Positions 1 through 10,047 of a stretch of 30,056 nt of DNA are shown here, one piece after another. Source of the stretch: Pleurobrachia bachei. Lineage: Eukaryota; Ctenophora; Tentaculata; Cydippida; Pleurobrachiidae. How positions within the stretch are numbered: the stretch's first letter is position 1; each line of letters opens with the position of its first letter. The translations under genes were made by a program, and so were the position numbers. Where the stretch lies: assembly GCA_000695325.1 (NCBI GenBank), contig AVPN01000924.1, positions 1 to 30,056 of the forward strand. The letters are read 5' to 3'. The notes under the pieces are model-generated. The model was given only the letters and a program-made list of their open reading frames with translations. It ran no database searches and was not told the DNA's origin.

Positions 1-446
1 CTGAGTTCAATAAGTGAAGTGACAAGTGTTCAACGAGTAAAGCCAAATGTGTACTACTCAGTAAAACTTTTCTAGATTGTATCACAAGGAAAGGGATTGA
101 CTATCTCTAACCAAGTAGTCTATCTCTCTCCATAGTCTTAGTTCTCATGACCCAAATTCCATTTATCTGTCTCCCATCTTTCAAATTTACTCAACCAAAC
201 CTATAGACTAAAACTATATATGACTTATTCAGTAGGACTTACATGTTATACTACATATTATTACAATGTACAATATGATAACTTGTCTAGTGTCCGTTAA
301 GGTATAATCACGAATTACGAAGAAAAAGGAGACTGATGATATAAAAATATAATCAGCGGTAAATTTTTGTCATAGTTATATAGTGTAAATCCTTTCTTCA
401 ACTCCTTTTCTTTTCTCCAAATCATTCCATTCTTCACTTGTGCCAC

Positions 447-1430
447 CCAGCCACCTGTTCCCCGAAGCTCAATTTTAGCGAACATATCCTATTCCATTGT
501 GGTTTTTACCTCAAATGTTTCGTTCCTGGTAAACCATTTTCAGATCCTTCAGATCAGGTTTACCGTCGATTTAGATATAAACTCTGTTTGTTGCACTGTA
601 TTTATGTCGTGCGATAAGACATCGGACCTATATTCTCATTCGGTAATATGACACTGACCAGACCCATTATGATTCTCTTCTCTCTCCTACACACAACTTG
701 TGTCACATAGGCTGTAACACACATCTTAGAACTGCCTAGAGGGCCCTTGAAATGTACTTACCTATATGAGAATTGAGGTGCATATGTAACAGTCAAACCT
801 CAATTTACATGCCTCGGGGGAATTCAAATCAAATGCTAAATTTGGGAAATTTTATCCGTCTGTTGATGTATTTTGATGAAACAAAATTCTTTGCAATTTC
901 GATTTGATATTCGCCCCGGTTTACTCTTCTGCAGTTAGTGAAGCACCGCGATAGTAATTTTCTAGATGGCAGCCGGTAGGTTCGAGTGTGTTTGTTTGTA
1001 TTCTGTTTTTACTGGCAAACCAACTTGTTTCTAACTTGTTATTGTTTGTATAAATATAAATATGATAAAGCTACTCCTACTACATCTCATAATCCTGGAA
1101 GAAATGTATAACCAACTCAGCTTTCAGTTTCATCGATTTATGTTGATTACAATTGTGATCCCAGGCCCCAGCGGTTGTAGCTAGTTATGCTCGGTGGTTA
1201 TATGTAATATTAAATTTACCCCACTGGCCTTAACAACAGCAGCAGAGTAGCAGCGAACCTTTACTTCTCTCTGTAACATGACACTTCAATTTGAAACTTG
1301 ATCACCGTTGGAACATTTTGTGAAGACAGATTGAAACTTTTTCCTTTCACTTGTTCTCGCTGCCTTGCTACGCTAGTTCTATCTAGTTCTATCATGAGTC
1401 ATAACCAGCTGGTCCAGTGACTGGAATCCA
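447..1430. repeat. Tandem ~1 kb repeat, copy 1
   Basis: This block reappears nearly base for base at 1859-2857, an offset of 1412. Only scattered substitutions and a few small indels separate the copies, for example in the CT-rich stretch near 1360-1390. About 430 bases of unique sequence lie between them. The block is mostly non-coding. It contains one possible short exon (451-642) and a near-palindromic stretch around TGACTGGAATCCAGTCA near its right end. No transposase, terminal inverted repeats or poly(A) tail were seen, so it looks like a recent segmental duplication rather than a recognisable mobile element. Confidence 0.85.
451..642 (+). CDS. Possible extracellular-type exon (very uncertain)
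   Basis: An open frame of 64 codons runs from a candidate acceptor (long pyrimidine-rich tract ending in CACCCAG) to a candidate donor (TCG|GTAATA). It has alternating hydrophobic residues, two N-glycosylation-type sites (N-I-S, N-V-S) and a Cys pair, as in an extracellular beta-sheet domain. The same frame is kept in the repeat copy at 1863-2054, but that copy has lost the pyrimidine tract upstream. The copies are almost identical, so frame conservation means little. No neighbouring exon could be joined to it. It may be spurious. Confidence 0.2.
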
Positions 1431-1858
1431 GTCAGTGGTCCTAACTCAGGGGGTCCCTTGCACATCTCAATACCACGCGCGACGTCTGTGCAGCAGTCAG
1501 CTCAATGTCGCCCAGCATTGAGATGAGCTTCCCAAAACAAGGTTTACCAGCTGCGCGACCCTACCTACATGGGAGACACCGCGCGCTACGTCTTAACGGC
1601 CTCCCGAGAGATCGCGTCGCCCAGAAAAGTAAAATTTCTTACCTTTTATTTAAGTTGGACAAATATAGATTGTCACCGACTAATTTGGATCGGCTAAACT
1701 CGATGTTGCCCACATAAAAGCTCTCATAAGTCAAAAACATGCTTAAAATTGATAACTTCGATCAAGGCTAAACATACGCATGAACACACTTTTTGTAGTT
1801 GGCTTCTGCCGACTAGTGACTATATATATAGTGTTGCAACTGTACGAAGGCGATGCGC

Positions 1859-2857
1859 CCAGCCACCTGTTCCCCGAAGCTCAATTTTAGCGAACATATC
1901 CTATTCCATTGTGGTTTTTACCTCAAATGTTTCGTTCCTGGTAAACCATTTTCAGATCCTTCAGATCAGGTTTACCGTCGATTTAGATATAAACTCTGTT
2001 TGTTGCACTGTATTTATGTCGTGCGATAAGACATCGGACCTATATTCTCATTCGGTAATATGACACTGACCAGACCCATTATGATTCTCTTCTCTCTCCT
2101 ACACACAACTTGTGTCACATAGGCTGTAACACACATCTTAGAACTGCCTAGAGGGCCCTTGAAATGTACTTACCTATATGAGAATTGAGGTGCATATGTA
2201 ACAGTCAAACCTCAATTTACAGGCGTCGGGGGAATTCAAATCAAATGCTAAATTTGGGAAATTTTATCCGTCTGTTGATGTATTTTGATGAAACAAAATT
2301 CTTTGCAATTTCGATTTGATATTCGCCCCGGTTTACTCTTCTGCAGTTAGTGAAGCACCGCGATAGTAATTTTCTAGATGGCAGCCGGTAGGTACGAGTG
2401 TGTTTGTTTGTATTCTGTTTTTACTGGCAAACCAACTTGTTTCTAACTTGTTATTGTTTGTATAAATATAAATATGATAAAGCTACTCCTACTACATCTC
2501 ATAATCCTGGAAGAAATGTATAACCAACTCAGCTTTCAGTTTCATCGATTTATGTTGATTACAATTGTGATCCCAGGCCCCAGCGGTTGTAGCTAGTTAT
2601 GCTAGGTGGTTATATGTAATATTAAATTTACTCCACTGGCATGAACAACAGCAGCAGAGCAGCAGCGAACCTTTACTTCTCTCTGTAACATGACACTTCA
2701 ATTTGAAACTTGATCACCGTTGGAACATTTTGTGAAGACAGATTGAAACTTTTTCCTTTCACTTGTTCTCTCGCTGCTACGCTCTAGTTCTAGCTAGTTT
2801 TATCATGAGTCATAACATTAACCAGCTGGTCCAGTGACTGGAATCCAGTCAGTGGTC
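1859..2857. repeat. Tandem ~1 kb repeat, copy 2
   Basis: Second copy of the block at 447-1430. It ends about 140 bases before the start codon of the phosphatase-like gene at 3000, so it may contribute to that gene's upstream region. The unique spacer before it (1431-1858) holds a small hairpin (CTCAATG...CATTGAG at about 1501-1522) and no convincing gene. Bases 1-446 also show no gene. Confidence 0.85.
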
Positions 2858-2999
2858 ATACCTCATCTAGTTATGGGCCCTGTCACTGTTTTCAGACAAC
2901 CTCTGAAATAGGTTTTAATCCTGATGACGTTATTTCCATTCTGAGTTAGCTCCCTTTTAGGACACCTTTTCAATGAATTAATGAATTCATTTCCTTAGT

Positions 3000-5900
3000 A
3001 TGATTTTGTTGTTTTTATTATTCCACGCATGCCTGGGGCAGGAGGAAGAAGAAGGGAAGTATGACAGATCTAAACTCGTCCCTCCCTCTCATAAACCCTT
3101 TGGTAAGTCTTTATTATATGTCAAGTTTTAGCTTTTATTATCATTGACTTTTGAAGTCTTTATTTCGAGGTTTTTTTGGATAAAGTTGAAATTATATTTT
3201 TAATGTTTTTTAGTTCAATTTTAATTCATCATGATCCATGTCAGGTATGAGGTTATTCCTAACAAAAGACCCCAACAAGTTAACCTTGTACTGGAACTGT
3301 CGGGGGTATGACGAAGTTAATTCAAATGACTTTGTAAAAGGGAGTTCAGTCAATATCTCATATGCGGGCAAAGTCAAACCTACCGAAGTAAGGTAATTAT
3401 CAAATAATTCAGATAATTTATAGTCTTGGCTGGAATCACAAGCACTCACACCAGTGTTGACTAAGTCGCGATAGTTTTTAGGGTATCTCAGCCGACACTC
3501 GAAGAAGAAGAAGACTCTTGAATAATGGGTCAACTATTATGGGTCAACTATTATGTTAATCTCGCCTAGGTGGGCTAACGACATTACAAAAGTGTCCTAC
3601 TCCAAAAGAGCGGACCACCTAAACACATACCTCCAATTTAACACCACAGTTGATCTTGACACGTCACCAAATTCGACCAATAAACCACAAGTATCCTATA
3701 CAGTGTCGTGCTATAACACTACCTCTCGTAAACACAAGGTGAGATATGACATCATAAGTTTGAAAAGGCATGCAACTGCAAGTGAAATAAAGCTACAGAT
3801 CAGTTTCCAGTAATCTTACTAAATTTCGAGAATTTCTAAAAAAGATACTGAGCACTCACAAGATATATCGCTACTCCACATATATCAAATTTCCGTTTCC
3901 TTCCCTGTATAGATCCACTATAAACACTGGGAGGACAGTAAGGACACGGTGAAGGATATCTGGACGGTGGCTGCTGCTGGGTCTGTTGGAACATTTCTAA
4001 ATGTTAACAAGACCATCAGGTGTGTGATGATATTATTGTTATGTTCAGGTTTTCTAATCCACCATCACCTTTCTAAATGTTAGGCGTTAGCCAGTCCATC
4101 ACTCATCAGGTACTCTTGTTTTAACCTTCACAAGCAAGGCAATGATCTTCTGATTCGTATAATTTTTCGATAATTCTCCCACAACTCAACTAAATTCTAT
4201 AATTCCAGCACAATATCCTGGCTGGCGGGGCAGTCTAATAACCTTCTCTGGGTGATTCCTGGGGGAGTTCTAACTGACAGCAAAGCAAACACCGTAAAAG
4301 AGGTATAGCTGTATACTAAGTCAAATAAATATCATAAGGACCCCCTGTCAGGTTAATTCTGATATTACCGCGGTTCCGATGCCAAATGAGAGTATGATCA
4401 GGTCAATGTACTGACAGAGGTAAAGATTGTAATCCACGTGGTGGAAGATCATCCCCCTAATAATTTTGCAGGTGTTTGATGAATGGTTGCTATGGCTACA
4501 AATTGTTGACGTGTTGACGTGTTGTGTTCCCCTCGTAGCAGCCCCCTCGGAACTTGATCTATCCTTGGATGAGGAACTCTTTCACTATTTCCTTCCCCAG
4601 CCAGTTGTAGCAGAGGTGTGGAACAATCAGTATTTAAATTCTAATCGTATCCCTTACATACCGTACTGGAACTGAGTTTTAACCGGACTTATACCCTGGA
4701 ATCCATTGTTGATTTTACTCTGTATGGCACTGCCAGACAGGTTTCACTCTATAACTCAACAACCCACACTACTCCCCATACCAGAAGACTCACTGGTACA
4801 GTTTTGACCACCGTAACATGCACATGGTTGTTACGTGCGCTCACTGTGACCTCAACACAACCTCCCCACAATACAGGTACTTCGTAACGCAATTACCCTT
4901 ACCTTGAGGGTACCCTAAAACGTACCTTACTATCGCAATGCCCTATAAGGTAGAGGGGTAATTTTATTACCAATACGAGTACACTAGGCCGACATATAAA
5001 CACTGTCAAAACTGTGGCATGACAGTGTAAACTAGAACACCGTACAGTGTTGTTCATATCAGTTTCAGTTTAAAAAACGAATTATCCGCATTACAGACAT
5101 ACTGTTTCAGATGGTTAAATTCCGACCTGAAGGCAAGTTCAGAGCGCTCCGGGGTCCACTGGACCACTCTTATCGGGCATGAGTCACGGCACGACCAGGG
5201 AGGTCCTGGGAAGGCGGTGCTGGATGAATTGGCTAGTGAGTACAATGTGGAATTTGCCATGTGGAGTCATGAGAGGTGGTATGAACGGAGTCAGCCGATG
5301 AGAGAAGACAAGGTAGGTTACCATGGTAACGAGGTATTAGGGGTTGCCTTTGTTACAAGGTAGAATTTATGTTCTTAATATTGTGCGATCTGTGAGAGTT
5401 CGGTAAATTATTTCATGGATCGAATATTACATTTCATTGATAGTTTGTGTCCAATGCAATGCCCTGCAGGTCACATCAGCAAGTGCGTCAAGCTTGCTGG
5501 TTAATGTTAACGGAACTATTCATTATACGTGTGGCACAGGAGGCAGCCCTCTCTCATCTTACAACATGACAAAGTATAATGATAGTGCTTACTTTGAACA
5601 AAGGTACATTGCACAATGGAAAGGATTCCTAGGAGGAAAGGATCTGATCTCAATGTTATAGTGGTCTGTTCTTTTTTCACCTTTTTTAGTGTCACTGGTT
5701 ACTGCAAAGTTGTGACCCTTTGTGAAATGACAAATCCTATCATCGATGCGTTCATATAATTAGATTTTTAAATGCTCTTAGTAACCGCCTGGTTTGCTTT
5801 ATAGAAGCCGCTTGCGACGTAAAAAATTAAGTTTCCCTGGCATTGTTCGAACAAAACAAAGTTTCCCATTCGTGACGTCAGTAAGATGAATTGTATTCAG

Positions 5901-8900
5901 ATATTATATTAACTGGGGTTCTGCAGGTACTATGGTGCGTGTGTCCTACAAAGGGTCTCCTACTCTACTTACGATTCTGTATTCTTCTATGTCAATCCCG
6001 CCAAAAACAACGCCATCGAACAGACTGACTTCATTCAGGTAATATAACAGGCAAACCCCGATTATCCGAGAGAAAGGTCCCCATATCGAAGAGAAAGGTC
6101 CCTTACCCAAAAGAAAGGTCGCCTTATTCAAAAGAAAGGTCGCCTTATCCAAAAGAAAGGTCGCCTTATCCACAATACAGGTACTTCGTAACGCAATTAC
6201 CCTTACCTTGAGGGTACCCTAAAACGTACCTTACTATCGCAATGCCCTATAAGGTAGAGGGGTAATTTTATTACCAATACGAGTACACTAGGCCGACATA
6301 TAAACACTGTCAAAACTGTGGCATGACAGTGTAAACTAGAACACCGTACAGTGTTGTTCATATCAGTTTCAGTTTAAAAAACGAATTATCCGCATTACAG
6401 ACATACTGTTTCAGATGGTTAACTTCCGACCTGAAGGCAAGTTCAGAGCGCTCCGGGGTCCACTGGACCACTCTTATCGGGCATGAGTCACGGCACGACC
6501 AGGGAGGTCCTGGGAAGGCGGTGCTGGATGAATTGGCTAGTGAGTACAATGTGGAATTTGCCATGTGGAGTCATGAGAGGTGGTATGAACGGAGTCAGCC
6601 GATGAGAGAAGACAAGGTAGGTTACCATGGTAACGAGGTATTAGGGGTTGCCTTTGTTACAAGGTAGAATTTATGTTCTTAATATTGTGCGATCTGTGAG
6701 AGTTCGGTAAATTATTTCATGGATCGAATATTACATTTCATTGATAGTTTGTGTCCAATGCAATGCCCTGCAGGTCACATCAGCAAGTGCGTCAAGCTTG
6801 CTGGTTAATGTTAACGGAACTATTCATTATACGTGTGGCACAGGAGGCAGCCCTCTCTCATCTTACAACATGACAAAGTATAATGATAGTGCTTACTTTG
6901 AACAAAGGTACATTGCACAATGGAAAGGATTCCTAGGAGGAAAGGATCTGATCTCAATGTTATAGTGGTCTGTTCTTTTTTCACCTTTTTTAGTGTCACT
7001 GGTTACTGCAAAGTTGTGACCCTTTGTGGAATGACAAATCCTATCATCGATGCGTTCATATAATTAGATTTTTAAATGCTCTTAGTAACCGCCTGGTTTG
7101 CTTTATAGAAGCCGCTTGCGACGTAAAAAATTAAGTTTCCCTTGCATTGTTCGAACAAAACAAAGTTTCCCATTCGTGACGTCAATAAGATAATTCTACT
7201 TAACATAAGTCTATAATATAATTGACCCCAAGACGTCCATGAATGGTGCGTGTGTCCTACAAAGGGTCTCCTACTCTACTTACGATTCTGTATTCTTCTA
7301 TGTCAATCCCGCCAAAAACAACGCCATCGAACAGACTGACTTCATTCAGGTAATATAACAGGCAAACCCCGATTATCCGAGAGAAAGGTCCCCATATCGA
7401 AGAGAAAGGTCCCTTACCCAAAAGAAAGGTCGCCTTATTCATTTCTTTCCAGCGGAATAGGTTTTCTTTCCAGCGGAATAGGTTTTCTTAGCTCCCTTAT
7501 CCAAAAGAAAGGTCGCCTTATCCAAAAGAAAGGTCCCTTATCAAAAAGAAAGGTCGCCTTATCCAAAAGCCAGGTCGCCTTATCCAAAAGAAAAGTCCCC
7601 TTATCCAAAAGAAAAGTCCCCATATCCAAAAGAAAAGTCCCCTTATTCTAAGAGTAAGAGAAATGTCCCCTTATCCAAAAGAAAAGTCCCCATATATCCA
7701 AAAGAAAAGTCCCCTTATCCAAGAGAAAAGTCCGCTTATTCTAAGAGAAATGTCCCCTTATCCAAAAGAAAAGGTCCCCTTTGTCTTGGATTGGGGACTT
7801 GCGGGGTCCTAATGTAATGAACTGAAAGTTACATTCGCTGTCAGATTTCAGCATACGATGTACGCCAGCTCACATGTGTCAATCTGTGTCGTCTCGACAT
7901 GTCTCTTCTTTAAATTTATATTGAGCAAGGGTTGGACGACATCTCACTGCATTTACTCAACCGCAACGAGTGACGTGAAGGAACGTTTAGTGGTCATGTA
8001 GTTCGAAGAATTAAATAAGATCTGTTCTCTTTTATATAGAGTTCAAAGAATTAAATTGTAACATTATAGTGAGCAAGGGCGCAACCCTAGCGTATATATT
8101 GATTGATTGAGCACTTTCATCCGCCCCTTTCCGAAAAATAGATTGTTGAGTAAGTACTCCTTAATCAAAAATGAAGAGGGATCCACAATTCTGAACAAGA
8201 ATACCTTTTCAGCACTACTTTAACAAATGAATATGTCTAACTTGTCCAATAAACAAATACCCTATTTCAGATAAAGAAAGAGAAAGTGAAACCACCAGAC
8301 TTTAATGACGGACACTTTGCATCCTTCATGAAGATATTTGGGATTGTGCTCCTGGGTGGAGCATCTGTGATGATACTTCTTACTCTCGTTATCAAGGCAA
8401 TTGTGAATACATGTACCAAGGGAGGGGGAAGGGCCAGAGGGGGGTGAATACATATGTACCAAACTTTAGAGAGCCCGGCCAGAAATACATGGTCCATCCC
8501 TACTCACCTAGCGAGTTATCTTCGTGTAGTCGTGTACCAAACTTTACGTGGGGAGAGGGAGGGTTAAATGAAAAATGTAGGGTTGATGTACACTATTACT
8601 TCTATTGATGCATGTAACGAATGGAAAATTATTTGTATTCTATCATTCATCTGTGAAAGGGGGTGATTGTGCACAGTAGGACAAGTCTAACACGTTCTCG
8701 CTCTACCCTCCTTCATACCGAACAAGATACGGAATATACCCCGGTGGATTCGATACATCAGGAGAGAACAACTGCAGGGGGAACAGATCGAGCTGGAAGA
8801 AGATCCTAACAATGCTGATATGATCGCAGAGGTAAAATCAGGAAAAATCGGAAATCTTTATTGAGGTCACGTGCCTGGTTATCAGCCAATCAGGGACCAG

Positions 8901-9050
8901 TATTTCCTGATTCGGTATAATTTGATATCTATTCTCATCTAGGACGGTTACGATGGTGATAAGGTGATGTTAATTGAAGAGGACGAGGAAACACTACAGA
9001 GACAGGCAGATATACAATCCACTCAGTTGATACACTGTCAGATAAGGTGA
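3000..9050 (+). CDS. Purple acid phosphatase-like membrane protein, probably non-catalytic
   Basis: Thirteen exons join in frame to 549 aa plus stop: 3000-3102, 3245-3392, 3570-3738, 3913-4019, 4209-4302, 4472-4615, 4785-4876, 5111-5312, 5470-5603, 5927-6038, 8271-8402, 8727-8831, 8943-9050. Every junction is GT-AG with matching phase. The start is chosen because it opens a classic signal peptide (MILLFLLFHACLGQ). An N-terminal FN3-like region is followed by the metallophosphoesterase domain, recognised by S-P-Q-Y-R-W-L-N-S-D-L (about residues 282-292), SHERWYER (338-345), a CGTGGSP segment and the C-terminal YYGACVLQRV module. A single membrane helix lies at about 457-479, with an acidic cytosolic tail of about 70 residues. 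Family metal motifs are altered: GDxG is GSVG (163-166), GDxxY is GGVLT (194-198), GNHE is PSEL (232-235) and GHxH is SHER. Only GH at 308-309 and the first His of SHER remain. The inference is a secretory-pathway/plasma-membrane pseudoenzyme. The exon 6/7 junction is the least certain, and a small extra exon near 4680-4736 cannot be excluded. Confidence 0.82.
4865..6168. repeat. Exon-bearing tandem duplication, copy 1
   Basis: This 1304-bp unit begins in the last bases of exon 7 and runs through exons 8, 9 and 10 into intron 10. It is followed directly by a second copy starting at 6169. The copies are nearly identical apart from a replaced block of about 45-52 bp just before exon 10 and a different length of the terminal minisatellite. 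Copy 1 is taken as the used set because all its splice sites are intact and it connects in phase to exon 11. Confidence 0.9.
6060..6170. repeat. Minisatellite, ~20-bp unit (short array)
   Basis: Degenerate tandem repeats of a unit like CCTTATCCAAAAGAAAGGTC, about five copies, in intron 10 at the end of duplication copy 1. Translation of either strand gives a low-complexity repeat, not a gene. Confidence 0.85.
6169..7440. repeat. Exon-bearing tandem duplication, copy 2
   Basis: Head-to-tail second copy of 4865-6168, lying inside intron 10 of the phosphatase-like gene. It carries copies of exons 8, 9 and 10. After about 7440 the sequence continues into an expanded minisatellite that starts with a short unrelated insert containing a doubled CTTTCCAGCGGAATAGGTTT motif. 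Confidence 0.9.
6415..7349 (+). pseudogene. Duplicated exons 8-10 of the phosphatase-like gene
   Basis: Copies of exon 8 (6415-6616), exon 9 (6774-6907) and exon 10 (about 7243-7349) keep open reading frames. Copy 8 differs by an Asn-to-Thr change in the WLNSDL segment. Exon copy 10 has lost the acceptor (TTCTGCAG) seen at 5919-5926: the bases before it are replaced by unrelated sequence with no usable AG. Original exon 10 ends in phase 0 while exon copy 8 needs a 2-nt carry-over, so the copies cannot simply be added to the transcript in frame. They are probably skipped as part of intron 10. Copies of exons 8 and 9 could in principle replace the originals in rare transcripts. Confidence 0.7.
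7375..7785. repeat. Minisatellite, ~20-bp unit (expanded array)
   Basis: Same repeat family as at 6060-6170 but about four times longer, with unit variants (AAAGGTC, AAAAGTCCCC, AAATGTCCCC). It follows duplication copy 2 in intron 10. The open frames it creates on the minus strand (for example 7435-7629) are by-products of the repeat. The rest of intron 10 (7786-8270) shows no feature. Confidence 0.85.
8868..8916 (-). repeat. Partial copy of dispersed intronic inverted-repeat element
   Basis: About 49 bases in intron 12 of the phosphatase-like gene match, in reverse orientation and almost perfectly, the left half of the 104-bp element found in two introns at 26804-26907 and 29268-29371. Only half the element is present, so this is a fragment or solo arm. 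Confidence 0.75.
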
Positions 9051-9199
9051 TGAGATCCAACACTTGTTGAATAAGGGGTGGGATAATGATACACAACATG
9101 TGTACGGCCTATTGTTGAGTTTGGACTGTACGGAGGATAGTACATAATAGTATATGTCATATACTGAGTTTTGGCCTAGACTTCGGCCGTGATTTACAG

Positions 9200-9210
9200 A
9201 ATAAAATAAA
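9200..9210 (+). terminator. Overlapping poly(A) signals of the phosphatase-like gene
   Basis: Two overlapping AATAAA hexamers lie about 150 bases after the stop codon at 9048-9050, a normal 3' UTR distance for this compact gene. Confidence 0.65.
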
Positions 9211-9466
9211 GTGCAGCTAGTGGATTATCATGCTGTTGACCAGAATGTGACCTCAATGGTATTCGTGATTAAATTTTGTAAGTTTTTAATATTTTAAGAG
9301 CAACAAAATATTGAATTTATTAAAAGAAGAGTTTAAAATAAAAACATGTATTCCATTCAGTAAAGGATAGTCACAAAAATACTACACTGATGGGTTGTCA
9401 AATTCACAATATGCCCTGATAAAAGAAGACCTCTGAAATTTTGTCAGATTGTGCGACCCTGCGCCG

Positions 9467-9959
9467 CACTATGGGGTCAAATCGCGCGTTTTTCCGGTTT
9501 GGCTCGCAAAAATACACCGTTTTTGGGGCAGAAAATGCCACCCACAACAGACGCCGCTGTGAATGCGTGTGATGTCTAATGGCCATAAAAACGGTTCTAA
9601 CATGTGCTAAATCGTTTGACACACAAAATGAGACCAAACTTGGATCTCAAATCTGCAAAATGAGAGAATGGGAGCCATTTGAAAACTTTAAAACTTTATA
9701 GATTTTTTTCGCTATTCGGCGGTTAGACATATTTGGTACCAAAATGATCAGGGGGTTGTACTGGGTAGTCTGAAGCCAATTTTAAGAGACCGCCAACAAG
9801 CGAAGTTTACATTTTTGCCATATTTATACCAAAAAATCGCTTTCCAGCGCCAATTTTATGTGTAAAACGCGCAACGGGGTCGAGATTTAGAGCTCTGTTG
9901 CGCGTTCTGAGGCCATAAACACGGCATCTCGCGAGCTGACCGGAATTGACCCCATAGTG
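9467..9959. mobile_element. Non-autonomous MITE-like DNA element
   Basis: A 493-bp segment is bounded by 14-bp perfect terminal inverted repeats (CACTATGGGGTCAA and its complement) and flanked by a 5-bp direct repeat CGCCG at 9462-9466 and 9960-9964, read as a target-site duplication. The interior has no transposase, and open frames there are short and cross the ends. It sits between two convergent genes and probably in the 3' UTR of one of them. The superfamily is uncertain, since 5-bp duplications occur in several groups. The remaining bases of 9211-10047 show no gene. Confidence 0.8.
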
Positions 9960-10047
9960 CGCCGGCTCGCGGAGCGGGGGTTACGAAAGTAACAATTGAA
10001 ATTATACTGGTGCAGTTAATATCCTATTTCCAAAAAACACCAAAAAT

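Noticed and set aside
3210-3533. Minus-strand 107-codon open frame
   Set aside because: It is the reverse of exon 2 of the phosphatase-like gene, whose plus-strand frame has matching splice sites and phases.
5946-6173. Minus-strand frames with LDKATFLL repeats (also 7257-7442 and 7435-7629)
   Set aside because: They are translations of the minisatellite and of the reverse of exon 10, not a repeat protein.
9404-9637. Minus-strand 77-codon open frame
   Set aside because: It crosses the left end of the MITE, has no splice context and no recognisable domain.
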